From positions 1-57,011 of the forward strand of contig CAIPHK010000045.1 of NCBI GenBank assembly GCA_903864835.1: a stretch of DNA of 57,011 nt. The letters are read 5' to 3'. Source of the stretch: an uncultured bacterium (GTDB lineage: Bacteria; Margulisbacteria; Marinamargulisbacteria; SXXA01). Below the pieces are notes generated by a model. The model did not search any database and had not been told where the DNA came from. It saw only the letters and a program-made list of their open reading frames with translations. A program made the translations under genes and the position numbers. This document shows, piece after piece, positions 28,317 to 37,138 of this stretch (position 1 is its first letter; every line of letters begins with the position of its first letter).

Positions 28317-28526
28317 CTATCTGCCCCCACCCATGAAGTACAAAAATTCAACTTCATCTCCATCGCCAACCTGGGTTGAATCAAATTCCGATCGTTCCAA
28401 TATCGTTCCGTTCACTTCCACGGAGACCATATCGGGCATATCTACATTTCTGGCTTTAAGAAGATCCGATACAGATATCTTGACTCCGTCTACCGTAGCT
28501 TTATCTCCATTGATTGTTATTTCCAT
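28317..28526 (-). CDS. hcyS: Ubiquitin-like sulfur carrier ending Gly-Gly-Gly-Arg
   Basis: A 69-residue ThiS/MoaD-like protein: beta-grasp pattern from MEITINGDKATV through VSVEVNGTILERSEF to GDEVEFLYFMGGGR. Sulfur carriers normally end in Gly-Gly so that the E1-like enzyme can adenylate the last Gly. Here an extra Arg follows, read directly from the codons GGT GGG GGC AGA TAG. The Wolinella HcyS has a removable C-terminal Ala, an exact parallel. The gene lies between cysK and metY, with the E1-like and JAMM genes downstream. Confidence 0.9.
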   Translation of the reverse strand: MEITINGDKATVDGVKISVSDLLKARNVDMPDMVSVEVNGTILERSEFDSTQVGDGDEVEFLYFMGGGR

Positions 28527-28538
28527 AACTCAGAACTC

Positions 28539-29462
28539 CTATTGTTTAAATAATGTGGTGCTTAAGTATCGTTCACCAAAGTCGCATCCAATCGTCACGA
28601 TCATCTTGCCCGCGTTTTCCGGCCGTCGCGCGACTTCCAAGGCGGCAACCACGTTTGCACCCGAGGACACGCCCAAAAGCAATCCTTCTTCTCGGGCTAA
28701 ACGACGGGCCATCTCCATCGCATCCTCACTCCCGACAGTGACAACTTCATCGACCACGGTTGGATCATAGTTATCGGGAATAAATCCGGACCCAATTCCT
28801 TGGATCATATGAGGCCCCGGTTGCCCACCCGAAATAACAGGTGAATCTTTAGGTTCTACCGCAATCGCCTTAAACCCAGGCTTCTGAGTTTTAATAAACC
28901 GTGACACGCCACTAATTGTTCCTCCGGTGCCCACCCCAGCGACAAAAATATCCACCAAGCCTTCAGTATCGCGCCAAATCTCTTCCGCGGTTGTCCGACG
29001 GTGAACATCGGGATTAGCCGGGTTACTAAACTGAAACGGAATGAACGATCCTGGAGTTTGTGCTGACAATTCTCGTGCGCGATCAATCGCGCCCCTCATG
29101 CCCAAATGAGCCGGCGTCAACTCCAGTTCAGCACCAAAAGCCTTAAGCAACGCACGACGCTCCAAACTCATGGATTCGGGCATTGTCAAAATGAGTCGAT
29201 ACCCTTTGACCGCCGACACAAACGCCAACGCAATCCCCGTGTTGCCACTGGTCGGCTCAATGAGCACTGTATCGGATTTAATATGACCCGCTGCTTCAGC
29301 CGCCTCGATCATCGCAAACCCTGCACGGTCTTTAACCGATCCGCATGGGTTAAAAAATTCACATTTTATAAGTACCGTCGCGGAAATACCCTCCGTCACT
29401 TTGTTCAATCGAACCAACGGTGTATTTCCAATTAAATCGAGTATCGAATCTGCAATCTTCAT
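28539..29462 (-). CDS. cysK: Cysteine synthase
   Basis: A 307-residue PLP enzyme that makes cysteine from O-acetylserine and sulfide. PLP lysine is in [11 protein letters not shown]; the phosphate-binding GTGGTISG and substrate loop [10 protein letters not shown] are intact. [21 protein letters not shown] is typical CysK. In mycobacteria a close relative (CysM) takes sulfur from a carrier protein, so dependence on the adjacent carrier is possible. It is the first gene of the sulfur operon, with AAAGGGAG just before the ATG and a palindrome upstream. Confidence 0.93.
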   Translation of the reverse strand: MKIADSILDLIGNTPLVRLNKVTEGISATVLIKCEFFNPCGSVKDRAGFAMIEAAEAAGHIKSDTVLIEPTSGNTGIALAFVSAVKGYRLILTMPESMSLERRALLKAFGAELELTPAHLGMRGAIDRARELSAQTPGSFIPFQFSNPANPDVHRRTTAEEIWRDTEGLVDIFVAGVGTGGTISGVSRFIKTQKPGFKAIAVEPKDSPVISGGQPGPHMIQGIGSGFIPDNYDPTVVDEVVTVGSEDAMEMARRLAREEGLLLGVSSGANVVAALEVARRPENAGKMIVTIGCDFGERYLSTTLFKQ

Positions 29463-29491
29463 TCTGGACTCCCTTTACGACCCGAAAAACC

Positions 29492-29512
29492 AAAGTAAAT
29501 CATGTTTACTTT
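29492..29512. promoter_or_regulatory. Operator-like palindrome upstream of the sulfur operon
   Basis: AAAGTAAA (29492-29499) and TTTACTTT (29505-29512) are perfect inverted copies separated by five bases. The site ends 30 bases before the cysK ATG. It is a candidate operator for a dimeric repressor or activator of the operon. Confidence 0.45.
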
Positions 29513-29538
29513 TCCGTGTCGACATCTCTCTATATATT

Positions 29539-29560
29539 CCATAGTTTTTATAGACTATGG
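29539..29560 (-). terminator. Hairpin at the tmk stop codon, possible weak terminator
   Basis: On the minus strand CCATAGT (29560-29554) pairs with ACTATGG (29545-29539) around an 8-nt loop that includes the tmk stop. There is no T-run afterwards, so termination would be weak; it could also be mRNA 3' processing or a regulatory hairpin between tmk and cysK. Confidence 0.3.
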
Positions 29561-30183
29561 CCGCTCCGATTCAAAATCGGTGTCACAATTTCTAGAATTC
29601 TATCAAAAACCGCGTCTACATTTAACTGTGTTGTCGAAACGACCGTAACACGATGGGGTTCTGACGACGCAATTTCCAGATATTGGGCCCGAACACGGCG
29701 ATGAAACGCCATCGTTTCTTGTTCAAATCGATCAAGCTTTGCCCGACCTCTCGCACGTGCCAACCCTTCTTCAGGCTCCACATCTAGCAGCACCGTAAAG
29801 TCCGGGCGCAACGGCAACAATGAATGTAACCCCGCCACAAAATCTGCCGGCAACCCACGCCCCCCCACTTGATACGCCACCGTTGAATCAATAAACCGGT
29901 CACAAAGCACGACTTTACCCTCCCGAATTGCCGGTTCCATCACAGCGGCAACATGCTCTAACCGATCCGCCATAAACATCATAATCTCGGTATATTTAGA
30001 GTGAAAACGGGTCGATGGATCCAGAATAATCGATCGCAACTGTTGACCCAAAGCCGTCCCACCGGGCTCCCGAGTCAGAATTACCGGGACATTCCGCTCA
30101 CTCAACCAGGTCACCAGTTTTTGGAGCTGAGTCGTTTTTCCGACGCCTTCGATTCCTTCAAAGGTAAGAAACAATCCTGACAT
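29548..30183 (-). CDS. tmk: Thymidylate kinase
   Basis: A 211-residue kinase that phosphorylates dTMP to dTDP. The P-loop is FEGIEGVGKTTQ, followed by TREPGGT, the DRF motif (CDRFIDSTVAYQ) and the LID region ARARGRAKLDRFE. Length is usual. The ATG shares one base with the stop of the upstream ATPase gene (TAATG). Confidence 0.96.
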   Translation of the reverse strand: MSGLFLTFEGIEGVGKTTQLQKLVTWLSERNVPVILTREPGGTALGQQLRSIILDPSTRFHSKYTEIMMFMADRLEHVAAVMEPAIREGKVVLCDRFIDSTVAYQVGGRGLPADFVAGLHSLLPLRPDFTVLLDVEPEEGLARARGRAKLDRFEQETMAFHRRVRAQYLEIASSEPHRVTVVSTTQLNVDAVFDRILEIVTPILNRSGHSL

Positions 30184-31454
30184 TATCCGGCCTTTGGAAA
30201 AATACGAACACGCCGGTACGGATCTTGCCCTACATCCACTGAATTCAACCCTGCGGCAGACACAACGTCGTGTTGAACCCGACGTAACGCTTCGGATTGA
30301 GGCTCACATTCTCGGACTTCATGATCCCTCAATACCAAGCGAACCTGCTCATCGGCCGCATCTACAGCGTCATCAAGGCCGTCCAAATCCGCAACGCTCA
30401 ACTGCGGGTCATCTGATACATCTTGGCGTCGAAGATCAGGAATAACACGTTCTCCCTTTAAAAAAGAATCCACCGCAACGCGAGTATCCCGATATACCGC
30501 TACCAATTCTTTTTCTCGGATTTCAATAATAACGTCAAAAGTAGGCGCATTACGACGTTCAAGAACGGTCTTTTGGGTCCCTCGAAGTTTGGCTTCATCA
30601 TCGCCTAAAATCACACTCTGAATTCCGCCGATCAAATCGGATAACATCGGATTTTTGATTAAATTTTCTAAAGTATATCCATGCGCGGTAGCAACCAACT
30701 GAACCCCACGCTCCGCAATAGTGCGGGCGGCAGCGGCTTCCGCTTCCGTACCAATTTCGTCAACAATTACGACTTGGGGCATATGATTTTCGACGGCTTC
30801 AATCATGACCTGATGTTGTCGCTCGGGAGACCCCACCTGCATACGCCGGGAGTATCCAATACCCGAATGAGGAATATCCCCGTCGCCCCCGATTTCGTTG
30901 GAGGTATCCACAACGATGACACGCCGCCCCATATCAACGGACAATACCCTCGCGGTTTCCCTTAATTTTGTGGTCTTTCCAATTCCCGGAGGTCCTAAAA
31001 ACAAGATGTTTTTTCCACTACTTACAATATCGCGAATATGGGCGATGGTTCCGACGATGGAACGTCCCACCCGACACGTCACACCCAAAATTTTCCCGTC
31101 CCGATTGCGAATTGCGGACACCCGATGGAGTGTCCGCTCAATACCCGCACGGTTATCTGAGGTAAATCGACCGACCGCAGCGACGACCCGATCCAATTGG
31201 ACCTGGGTCACTGGTCCAAAATCGACTTTACGATCCAGTTCGCCGACCCACCGAATTTCCGGGAAATATCCAAGGTCTAAAACCACTTCATTTAGATCAG
31301 CCAGCCGACCCGATTCTAATAGATAACTACGAACCGGATCGGGCAATATCTCAACCAGCAACCGCACTTCTGCGTCGCTGTCGAGACTGCCTTCACGACC
31401 GATTTCGTTTTCCTTGTAGTTCAAATCGAAGCCCTTTACTCGGCACAAAACCAA
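30183..31454 (-). CDS. Ycf45/SpoIIIAA-type AAA ATPase
   Basis: A P-loop ATPase related to SpoIIIAA and the cyanobacterial/plastid Ycf45 proteins. Walker A is FLGPPGIGKTTKLRE, Walker B VVIVDEIGTEAEA, with VATAHGYTLENLIKNP as sensor region. An N-terminal domain of about 150 residues resembles the SpoIIIAA N-terminus. The last 60 residues are hydrophilic and no R3H domain is visible. The open frame overlaps the HU gene; a TTG at about 31424 with AAAGGG upstream is a plausible real start. Function outside sporulation is unknown. Confidence 0.8.
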   Translation of the reverse strand: MVLCRVKGFDLNYKENEIGREGSLDSDAEVRLLVEILPDPVRSYLLESGRLADLNEVVLDLGYFPEIRWVGELDRKVDFGPVTQVQLDRVVAAVGRFTSDNRAGIERTLHRVSAIRNRDGKILGVTCRVGRSIVGTIAHIRDIVSSGKNILFLGPPGIGKTTKLRETARVLSVDMGRRVIVVDTSNEIGGDGDIPHSGIGYSRRMQVGSPERQHQVMIEAVENHMPQVVIVDEIGTEAEAAAARTIAERGVQLVATAHGYTLENLIKNPMLSDLIGGIQSVILGDDEAKLRGTQKTVLERRNAPTFDVIIEIREKELVAVYRDTRVAVDSFLKGERVIPDLRRQDVSDDPQLSVADLDGLDDAVDAADEQVRLVLRDHEVRECEPQSEALRRVQHDVVSAAGLNSVDVGQDPYRRVRIFPKAG

Positions 31455-31683
31455 CCGATTTAGTCGTTGGCAACGCTATTGTAGCGCCCGTTTTAGGATT
31501 TCGCCCTTTCCGAGCCGCACGTTCACGCACTGTAAATCGACCAAATCCCACCATCAAAACATCTTTACCTTGAACAAGCTCTTCACCCACAATTTCAGTT
31601 AAAGAATCAAGAATCTCTCTCGCCCTAGCTTTTGTCAGATTGCATCGACGAGAAAGTACCATACTGAGTTGTTCACGATTCAT
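31393..31683 (-). CDS. hup: HU/IHF-family DNA-binding protein
   Basis: A 96-residue histone-like protein. It begins MNREQLSMVLSRR, and the DNA-binding arm region GFGRFTVRERAARKGRNPKTGATI is the family signature. It bends DNA as a dimer. Family relatives are about 90 residues. AAGGA lies nine bases before the ATG. HU versus IHF cannot be decided. Its 3' end overlaps the reading frame of the following ATPase gene. Confidence 0.95.
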   Translation of the reverse strand: MNREQLSMVLSRRCNLTKARAREILDSLTEIVGEELVQGKDVLMVGFGRFTVRERAARKGRNPKTGATIALPTTKSVGFVPSKGLRFELQGKRNRS

Positions 31684-31766
31684 GACGACAGTCCTTCTGT
31701 TATATCAAATGTAAAAGTCTTTCTGACTCTACCCCGCCTTTTTCCCTTTTTTCGATCTCCGCTTAG

Positions 31767-32360
31767 CTATTCAATCGTTATCCGAGCGGCCACGGCACGC
31801 TGCAGTGTCAGCTCGTCTGCATATTCAAGATCACCACCGATGGGAAGTCCATACGCCAACTTAGTTAATCGAACCGAAAAAGTTTTTAGAATTGACGCCA
31901 AGTACAATACCGTCGCTTCACCTTCAATCGTTGGATTAACTGCCAACACCACCTCCTTGAAATCACCCGACCGTAGCCGGTAAATTAATTCTGAGATCCG
32001 AATACTTTCCGGAGTTACTCCATCAAGGGGTGAAATAAGACCTCCCAACACATGATAAATTCCATCGAACTCAAGGGTCCGTTCAATTGAAAAAATATCC
32101 TTCGGATCCGCTACAACACAAAGCCGAAACGCATCTCGTTTTGGGTTCGAACATATTGCACACAGCGGCTCCAACGTTAAATTAAAACACTGCTGACAAT
32201 AGGTCACCCGATTCCGCACATCGCGAATCACTGTCGAAAATTGCTCAACATCCTTTACCGGCATCGACAAAATAAAAAACGCAAGACGTTGCGCTGATTT
32301 TTGTCCCACACCTGGAAGCTTGACCAATTGTTCAACCAATGGGGAAATCGGATTCAGCAT
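31767..32360 (-). CDS. recR: Recombination protein RecR
   Basis: A 197-residue RecR of recombinational repair. It has the N-terminal helix-hairpin-helix (LVEQLVKLPGVGQKSAQRLA), a zinc finger (CQQC, CAIC) and a Toprim domain (LCVVADPKDIFSIERT) with C-terminal Walker-like motif. Length is normal. It follows ybaB by two bases in the conserved dnaX-ybaB-recR order. Confidence 0.96.
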   Translation of the reverse strand: MLNPISPLVEQLVKLPGVGQKSAQRLAFFILSMPVKDVEQFSTVIRDVRNRVTYCQQCFNLTLEPLCAICSNPKRDAFRLCVVADPKDIFSIERTLEFDGIYHVLGGLISPLDGVTPESIRISELIYRLRSGDFKEVVLAVNPTIEGEATVLYLASILKTFSVRLTKLAYGLPIGGDLEYADELTLQRAVAARITIE

Positions 32361-32362
32361 CG

Positions 32363-32683
32363 TTATAGACCGGGTAAGTTCAGGCCTCCAGAAATGACAG
32401 ACAACTTTTGAGTTGCAACATCTTTGGCTTTTTTGGTTGCTGCATTAACCGCTTCTTTAAGCGCTTTTTGCACCAACACGGTTTGTTTTGAATCGAGCAA
32501 CGCGGGATCAATTATGATCGATGTACAATCCAATTCGCCGCTCATGGTAACTTCAATTTTTCCACCCATTGCGGAGCCAGTGACCATCACCTGTTTTAGC
32601 TCATCCTGAATTTTCTTCATCTGAGTTTTCATTTCTTTAGCTTGCTTCATCAGCTTGCCAACATCTTTTAATCCTTCAAACAT
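32363..32683 (-). CDS. ybaB: YbaB/EbfC nucleoid-associated protein
   Basis: A 106-residue YbaB/EbfC homolog. It starts MFEGLKDVGKLMKQAKEM, with the amphipathic helix and the VMVTGSAMGGKIEVTMSG strand region typical of the family. AAGGAG lies seven bases before the ATG at 32683, so the longer frame to 32719 is rejected. It binds DNA as a dimer; the exact role is not settled in the literature. It sits between dnaX and recR as usual. Confidence 0.93.
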   Translation of the reverse strand: MFEGLKDVGKLMKQAKEMKTQMKKIQDELKQVMVTGSAMGGKIEVTMSGELDCTSIIIDPALLDSKQTVLVQKALKEAVNAATKKAKDVATQKLSVISGGLNLPGL

Positions 32684-32760
32684 AGGGGTGCTCCTTAAAT
32701 CAAAATCACAGTTAAACAAAGGGAACCTGAATCATACCTCGAAATGAATCCGCGATAAAC

Positions 32761-34482
32761 CTAGTTTTCGACAATCGCACCTTCAAAGAGCGAAATAATA
32801 TGGTTAATCTTCTTCACACCGATATCCGCACTATGATTTTCAGTCAGCCTCGCAACGGGTGGTGCATCACTACTTAATCCCCCGATCGGTACGGGTTGGG
32901 GCAAGGATGAGTCCCCGGAAAATCGAATCGCGTAGCGACGGCCAAAAACCCGTTCAATAATGGGTTGAAGGACCTCCTGACTTTGAGATTCTTTAATTTT
33001 TTCCCGGAAAAACTGAAAATCTTGCTTGAGTCGGATGACCAATGATTGACTATCACTTGTATCCAATTGGCTTTGATTGAGTACCGAGTACAACGATTGT
33101 TTTTCTGTTTTGACTAAATGAATGACTTGCTGCCATTGCTGGACCGGGGTCCCCGTATTACCAGTAGCCCCCTCTACCCGTGGAGGGGGTTTAACTAAAG
33201 TAGGAGCCGGAACGGCAGGTACCGGCGCCACCGATGGTCTCGCCATTGCGATATCTCTAATTTCGTTTAAACGTCGCATATGATCCGATACGGGGTCGTT
33301 TGAAGGGGCCTTCATCTCAACTGCCTTGGGCACAATCGGCGCAATCGTGGGTACTACGACAGTGGCAGGCACCCCGATCTCAACGACCGCCGGAACAGGC
33401 CGGTACTCGGGCCCCCTGGTCACCGCCAGAAAACGAATCTGTGTTAACAACTGAGGATCAGGAAAATTCCGAAGTTCCGGTAACGTCCGAGATAACGATT
33501 CCAACACCCATTGGACCCGATCAGCGGGCGCCAAGGTAGCCAATTGAGTCACAGCCTCTTTACGCCCGCCCTCTAAATGATCAGTATATCCATAGTGAAA
33601 AAACAGAAGTTCTTTTAATAACTCCACTGTATCTTCAATCAATTGCACGGGATGCACCCCCGACTCCGCCAATTGAACCACCGATTGGACCACACTCGCA
33701 TAATTAGATTCAAATACCGACCTCAAAAGCACCACCAATGTATCCACACCCGCCGCACCGAGCATCGATTGAATATCGGCATCCTCGATTTGAGATCCTT
33801 TGAACGAAAAAACCTGGTCAAACAATGAAATCGCATCCCGCATACAGCCCGACGCATTGCGGGCCAAAACACGAATCCCGGCATCTGAAATAGAGATAGT
33901 CTCTTCGGTGGCGATATGGCGCAATTGCCCAGAAATTTCGTCAATTGTCAGCTTCCGAAATTGTAAATGTTGGCATCGGCTATGAATGGTGGCCGGAATT
34001 TTATGGGGCTCTGTCGTTGCTAAGACAAATACAACGTGGGAGGGAGGCTCTTCGAGGGTTTTTAGTAACGCGTTAAACGCACCCGAACTCAACATGTGCG
34101 CTTCATCAATAATAAACATGCGATACCGGCATTCAACCGGTGCAAATCCAACCTGATCATTGAGGACCCGAATATTGTCGACACCCGTATTGGACGCAGC
34201 ATCGATTTCAATAACGTCTACCGATTGCCCTGCAGCAATTTTTCGGCAAAGATCACAGGTTCCACAGGGGGAGGTCGTTGTCCCCGTCCTGCAATTAAGA
34301 GACTTGGCTAAAATACGAGCCGACGAGGTTTTCCCCGTTCCCCGAGGTCCTGAAAAAATATAGGCATGAGACAACCGATCATGCGTGATTGCATTCGACA
34401 GCGTCTGAATGACGTGATTTTGCCCCACTAATTCCGCAAAATCAGAGGACCTATATTTCCGATAGAACGTCGTATGTGTCAT
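32761..34482 (-). CDS. dnaX: DNA polymerase III subunit gamma/tau
   Basis: A 573-residue clamp-loader ATPase. Walker A is FSGPRGTGKTSSARILAK, the zinc module has cysteines in NCRTGTTTSPCGTCDLC, Walker B is FIIDEAHML, and the SRC motif is HSRCQHLQF. A Pro-rich linker (about residues 370-430) leads to a C-terminal domain that fits tau domain V. Length suggests the tau form; I did not identify a slippery site for gamma. It is first in the dnaX-ybaB-recR set. Confidence 0.96.
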   Translation of the reverse strand: MTHTTFYRKYRSSDFAELVGQNHVIQTLSNAITHDRLSHAYIFSGPRGTGKTSSARILAKSLNCRTGTTTSPCGTCDLCRKIAAGQSVDVIEIDAASNTGVDNIRVLNDQVGFAPVECRYRMFIIDEAHMLSSGAFNALLKTLEEPPSHVVFVLATTEPHKIPATIHSRCQHLQFRKLTIDEISGQLRHIATEETISISDAGIRVLARNASGCMRDAISLFDQVFSFKGSQIEDADIQSMLGAAGVDTLVVLLRSVFESNYASVVQSVVQLAESGVHPVQLIEDTVELLKELLFFHYGYTDHLEGGRKEAVTQLATLAPADRVQWVLESLSRTLPELRNFPDPQLLTQIRFLAVTRGPEYRPVPAVVEIGVPATVVVPTIAPIVPKAVEMKAPSNDPVSDHMRRLNEIRDIAMARPSVAPVPAVPAPTLVKPPPRVEGATGNTGTPVQQWQQVIHLVKTEKQSLYSVLNQSQLDTSDSQSLVIRLKQDFQFFREKIKESQSQEVLQPIIERVFGRRYAIRFSGDSSLPQPVPIGGLSSDAPPVARLTENHSADIGVKKINHIISLFEGAIVEN

Positions 34483-34492
34483 ATTTTCCTAC

Positions 34493-35797
34493 TTAAAATT
34501 TAAATTTAATTCCGGCAACCACTGACGGCTCCCATTGCGACGACAGCAACGTATCGCTCGCCCCATTAACGGCATCGATTGAAGTTAAAAACTTATTTTG
34601 GCAACCCAAATACCCAAAATGATGTTGACTCAGCGCCAATTTAAACCCCGTACCAATAAAGTGGCGGGACACCCGACTTCCTGAATCGGGAATCACATTG
34701 AGGCCCTCATAGTCCGCATATCCCCAAATATTTCCAAAAAGTAACAGCTCTGATTTAAGGCGAAATGATAGCGATTGGATACGAGAGGCCCGGCCCCCCA
34801 AAATCATATCGGATCGCCACGAATCCACCTCTAAATCTTCATCAAAAAGAGATGTCCTCACATCAGAAAACAACCGTCCTTCGGTGGCAGCGTTGCGATA
34901 CGGCAAAATAGAGGACCCGTAATACCCCCGAAACGTCATCCCCGAAAACCAATAAAAACTAGGAGATTTAACCTCTTTCGATGGCGCAATCAATACTGAA
35001 TATCCCGGAGAATCCGACGCCGGCGTCCCAGAAATCCCCAGTTCCCAGTCCACATCAACCCAATTCAATAGGTTCACCCGTCCATACGTCGACAGTCGGG
35101 AATCCAACGATTGCCCCGGACTATCGTCCAACAAAGTCCAAGACGCAGCCACGCCCAACGTTCGATCCGAATTACTCCAGTCAAGAATGGCGATATCCGA
35201 ACTGGCCACCAAGCCATTCAATAGATAGGCCATGCTCATTTGCTGGGTTTTCCCGACCCATTGCATGACTACCCCTTGCTCATTCATATCTTTAAAATAA
35301 AGTCCCTTACCGGCGGTCATCCGCCGCAGATCCCCCACCCGAGTCACCATTTGATAGATTTCGGGATCTTTAACATCGGTAATCCACGTTGCTGCAACGT
35401 TCGGAACCAGGGTAGCCCCCGCACCATACCGAGGCCCGACTGAGTGCTGATTCATATCCAATCGGATATCAAAACTTAACAATTTATTGGGTTGAACCTT
35501 AAATGTTACCGACGATTCCCAGCCCGATGGGAATGGAACCCCCACCGCAGATACCACACGCGCATGGCCTACGCCGGTGAGTGTCAACCGTAATGCGGTC
35601 CCTTTTTCATCCAAAAGAAGCATCCCCTGGCTCGCTGTGGGCACCTTTGGGGTCGACCCGGGAATATTAGGATTTTCTTTTGGCATTGGAAACCGCCGCG
35701 ACATCTCAGGCGCCGATCGATTTTTATATTGGGCAAAGACACCCACCGGCACCAGCATTAAAAGTAATAAAGAAAGGGCTAAAACTTTTCGTTCCAT
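34493..35797 (-). CDS. Exported beta-barrel-like outer membrane protein
   Basis: A 434-residue exported protein of unknown function. A clear signal peptide (MERKVLALSLLLLMLVPVGVFA) is followed by a polar Pro-rich segment. The rest consists of alternating polar/hydrophobic strands with many Gly, Tyr, Trp and Ser, and ends in IKFKF, a terminal aromatic as in outer membrane barrels. The start overlaps lplA by 19 bases. This supports a diderm cell envelope. I recognise no specific family. Confidence 0.68.
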   Translation of the reverse strand: MERKVLALSLLLLMLVPVGVFAQYKNRSAPEMSRRFPMPKENPNIPGSTPKVPTASQGMLLLDEKGTALRLTLTGVGHARVVSAVGVPFPSGWESSVTFKVQPNKLLSFDIRLDMNQHSVGPRYGAGATLVPNVAATWITDVKDPEIYQMVTRVGDLRRMTAGKGLYFKDMNEQGVVMQWVGKTQQMSMAYLLNGLVASSDIAILDWSNSDRTLGVAASWTLLDDSPGQSLDSRLSTYGRVNLLNWVDVDWELGISGTPASDSPGYSVLIAPSKEVKSPSFYWFSGMTFRGYYGSSILPYRNAATEGRLFSDVRTSLFDEDLEVDSWRSDMILGGRASRIQSLSFRLKSELLLFGNIWGYADYEGLNVIPDSGSRVSRHFIGTGFKLALSQHHFGYLGCQNKFLTSIDAVNGASDTLLSSQWEPSVVAGIKFKF

Positions 35798-36558
35798 GAC
35801 CCTGTAGAATACCGTGAATTTACATAATCTGTAACAACTTGATCTGAAAAACGGGCCGTTAACGGTACCGCGTGAAAGAATTGAACCAGGGTATCCACGA
35901 GGTCTGATTGAGAAATCCCGACGTTGGTCAAAAACTCAGAATGAGACCGTCGATGCCGATATCCGGGCTCCCGAGACGGATGACAAAGCAGCTCGGTAAT
36001 TTGGGCAATATCAAACGACCGTAAAATGGTCCCATGAAATAACACATATCGTTTACGCCGACGTTGGGCGTTCCCCGAAAATTTGAGTCCATTGATGGTC
36101 AAATCACTATCGCCGGCTAACGCGACGGTATATCGGTCAGGCCCGACCAACGGGTTGTCTGGCAGAAGTAATTTTTGGCTCGCCAACGCTTGAAACACCA
36201 GTTGTAACCGCCCCATCACCCATCGCGTGGCGCCTGTAATCGAATTCAACTCAGGGTCCCATTGCACAGGTAACACAAATGCATAGTTAAAACAGCCTGG
36301 CCCTTGAACCACGGTTCCACCCCCGGAACACCGGCGAACAACAGGAATATCTCGAGCCGATGTATGCGCAAGAGACACTTCTTTAGCAGCAGAATTTCCG
36401 TAGCCGAGTACTACGCCGTATTCGGGAGATTCCCAAAATCGAATAACGGGACCGCAATCGGACGATTCGGCCCAATCCAACAAGACTTCGTCAGCGGCCA
36501 CGTTCTCGATAAGAGAGGAATAAGAATGGTTCCAAAAAAACATACGCTGAGTATACAT
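35779..36558 (-). CDS. lplA: Lipoate-protein ligase family (LplA/LipM-like)
   Basis: A biotin/lipoate ligase-fold enzyme of about 259 residues. The lipoate-binding RRCSGGGTVVQGPGCFNYAF and the lysine segment INGLKFSGNAQRRRKRYVLFHGTIL are diagnostic. It lacks an obvious accessory domain of long LplA proteins, so it may be an octanoyl or lipoyl transferase of the LipM/LplJ type. The open frame runs further upstream to 36654, but those 32 residues are encoded by the palindromic repeat at 36578-36627 and are unlikely to be native. ATG 36558 or 36543 is preferred. Confidence 0.88.
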   Translation of the reverse strand: MYTQRMFFWNHSYSSLIENVAADEVLLDWAESSDCGPVIRFWESPEYGVVLGYGNSAAKEVSLAHTSARDIPVVRRCSGGGTVVQGPGCFNYAFVLPVQWDPELNSITGATRWVMGRLQLVFQALASQKLLLPDNPLVGPDRYTVALAGDSDLTINGLKFSGNAQRRRKRYVLFHGTILRSFDIAQITELLCHPSREPGYRHRRSHSEFLTNVGISQSDLVDTLVQFFHAVPLTARFSDQVVTDYVNSRYSTGSWNEKF

Positions 36559-36577
36559 TACATAAGGGCTGCCGCCC

Positions 36578-36627
36578 CTCAACTGGCTAAGCCAGTTGAG
36601 CCTCCCCGCGGGCGAGCCGCGGCTCGC
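36578..36627. repeat. Palindromic repeat element, two adjacent hairpins
   Basis: CTCAACTGGC (36578-36587) and GCCAGTTGAG (36591-36600) form a perfect 10-bp stem with a 3-nt loop. Directly after, 36612-36627 (GCGAGCC GC GGCTCGC pattern) is a perfect 16-bp palindrome. The block is more GC-rich than its surroundings. It lies in the 5' region of lplA and encodes an artificial-looking extension of that frame. Confidence 0.8.
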
Positions 36628-36750
36628 TACGCCTTCGGCTAGGTTAAAATGCAAAATACTCTATGCGCCAATCAAGAAAGATGAAATTTCCAAAACTGGC
36701 ATTCCGATAATACAACGTCGAGACTTAAATACATTAGTTGTGGGGGAAAA

Positions 36751-37128
36751 ATGGCATTATCGATTGGTGAAGGCATAGTCTACGAAACCGGTTCGCCAGC
36801 ACAGAGCATCGCCGACCGACGCCAGATCATTCTAAGTTCAACATGGAGAAACTTCCGAAAAGTGGTTGAATTGACCACCTATTACATTTCCCAACAGGCC
36901 ATCTTCACGTCCCGAACTATTCAATTGGAACGCGCCGCAATTTTGGAATCAGACCTAACTAGCGATATGAAGATCTCTGCGGTAGTCGCCCTATATCGTG
37001 CGGGAAAAGAATGTCTCACACTAACCGCGATACAAAGTGAACGACGGGCGATTATTGAGTCGACGTTGTCCGATTTTGAAAAGAATTGTGTATTGAGGTG
37101 GGCGTTCTCCCCTTCCCCAAATCCATAA
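36751..37128 (+). CDS. Hypothetical protein, 125 aa
   Basis: A 125-residue soluble protein of unknown function with the ribosome site GTGGGGGA just before the ATG. The sequence is mainly helical with two related blocks, each reading roughly TIQLERAAILESDL and AIQSERRAIIESTL, so it may contain an internal duplication of about 50 residues. The last eight residues (Pro/Ser-rich) come close to the twin hairpin repeat downstream. The flanks are repeat-dense on both sides, which lowers confidence that it is a functional gene. Confidence 0.45.
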   Translation: MALSIGEGIVYETGSPAQSIADRRQIILSSTWRNFRKVVELTTYYISQQAIFTSRTIQLERAAILESDLTSDMKISAVVALYRAGKECLTLTAIQSERRAIIESTLSDFEKNCVLRWAFSPSPNP

Positions 37129-37138
37129 CTCACCCCCA

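Noticed and set aside
30194-31326. Plus-strand open frames opposite the Ycf45-like ATPase and tmk
   Set aside because: Both minus-strand genes have intact catalytic motifs; the plus frames have none.
36596-36778. 60-codon frame through the palindromes before the 36751 gene
   Set aside because: Begins inside the repeat, overlaps the better-supported ATG at 36751, no ribosome site.
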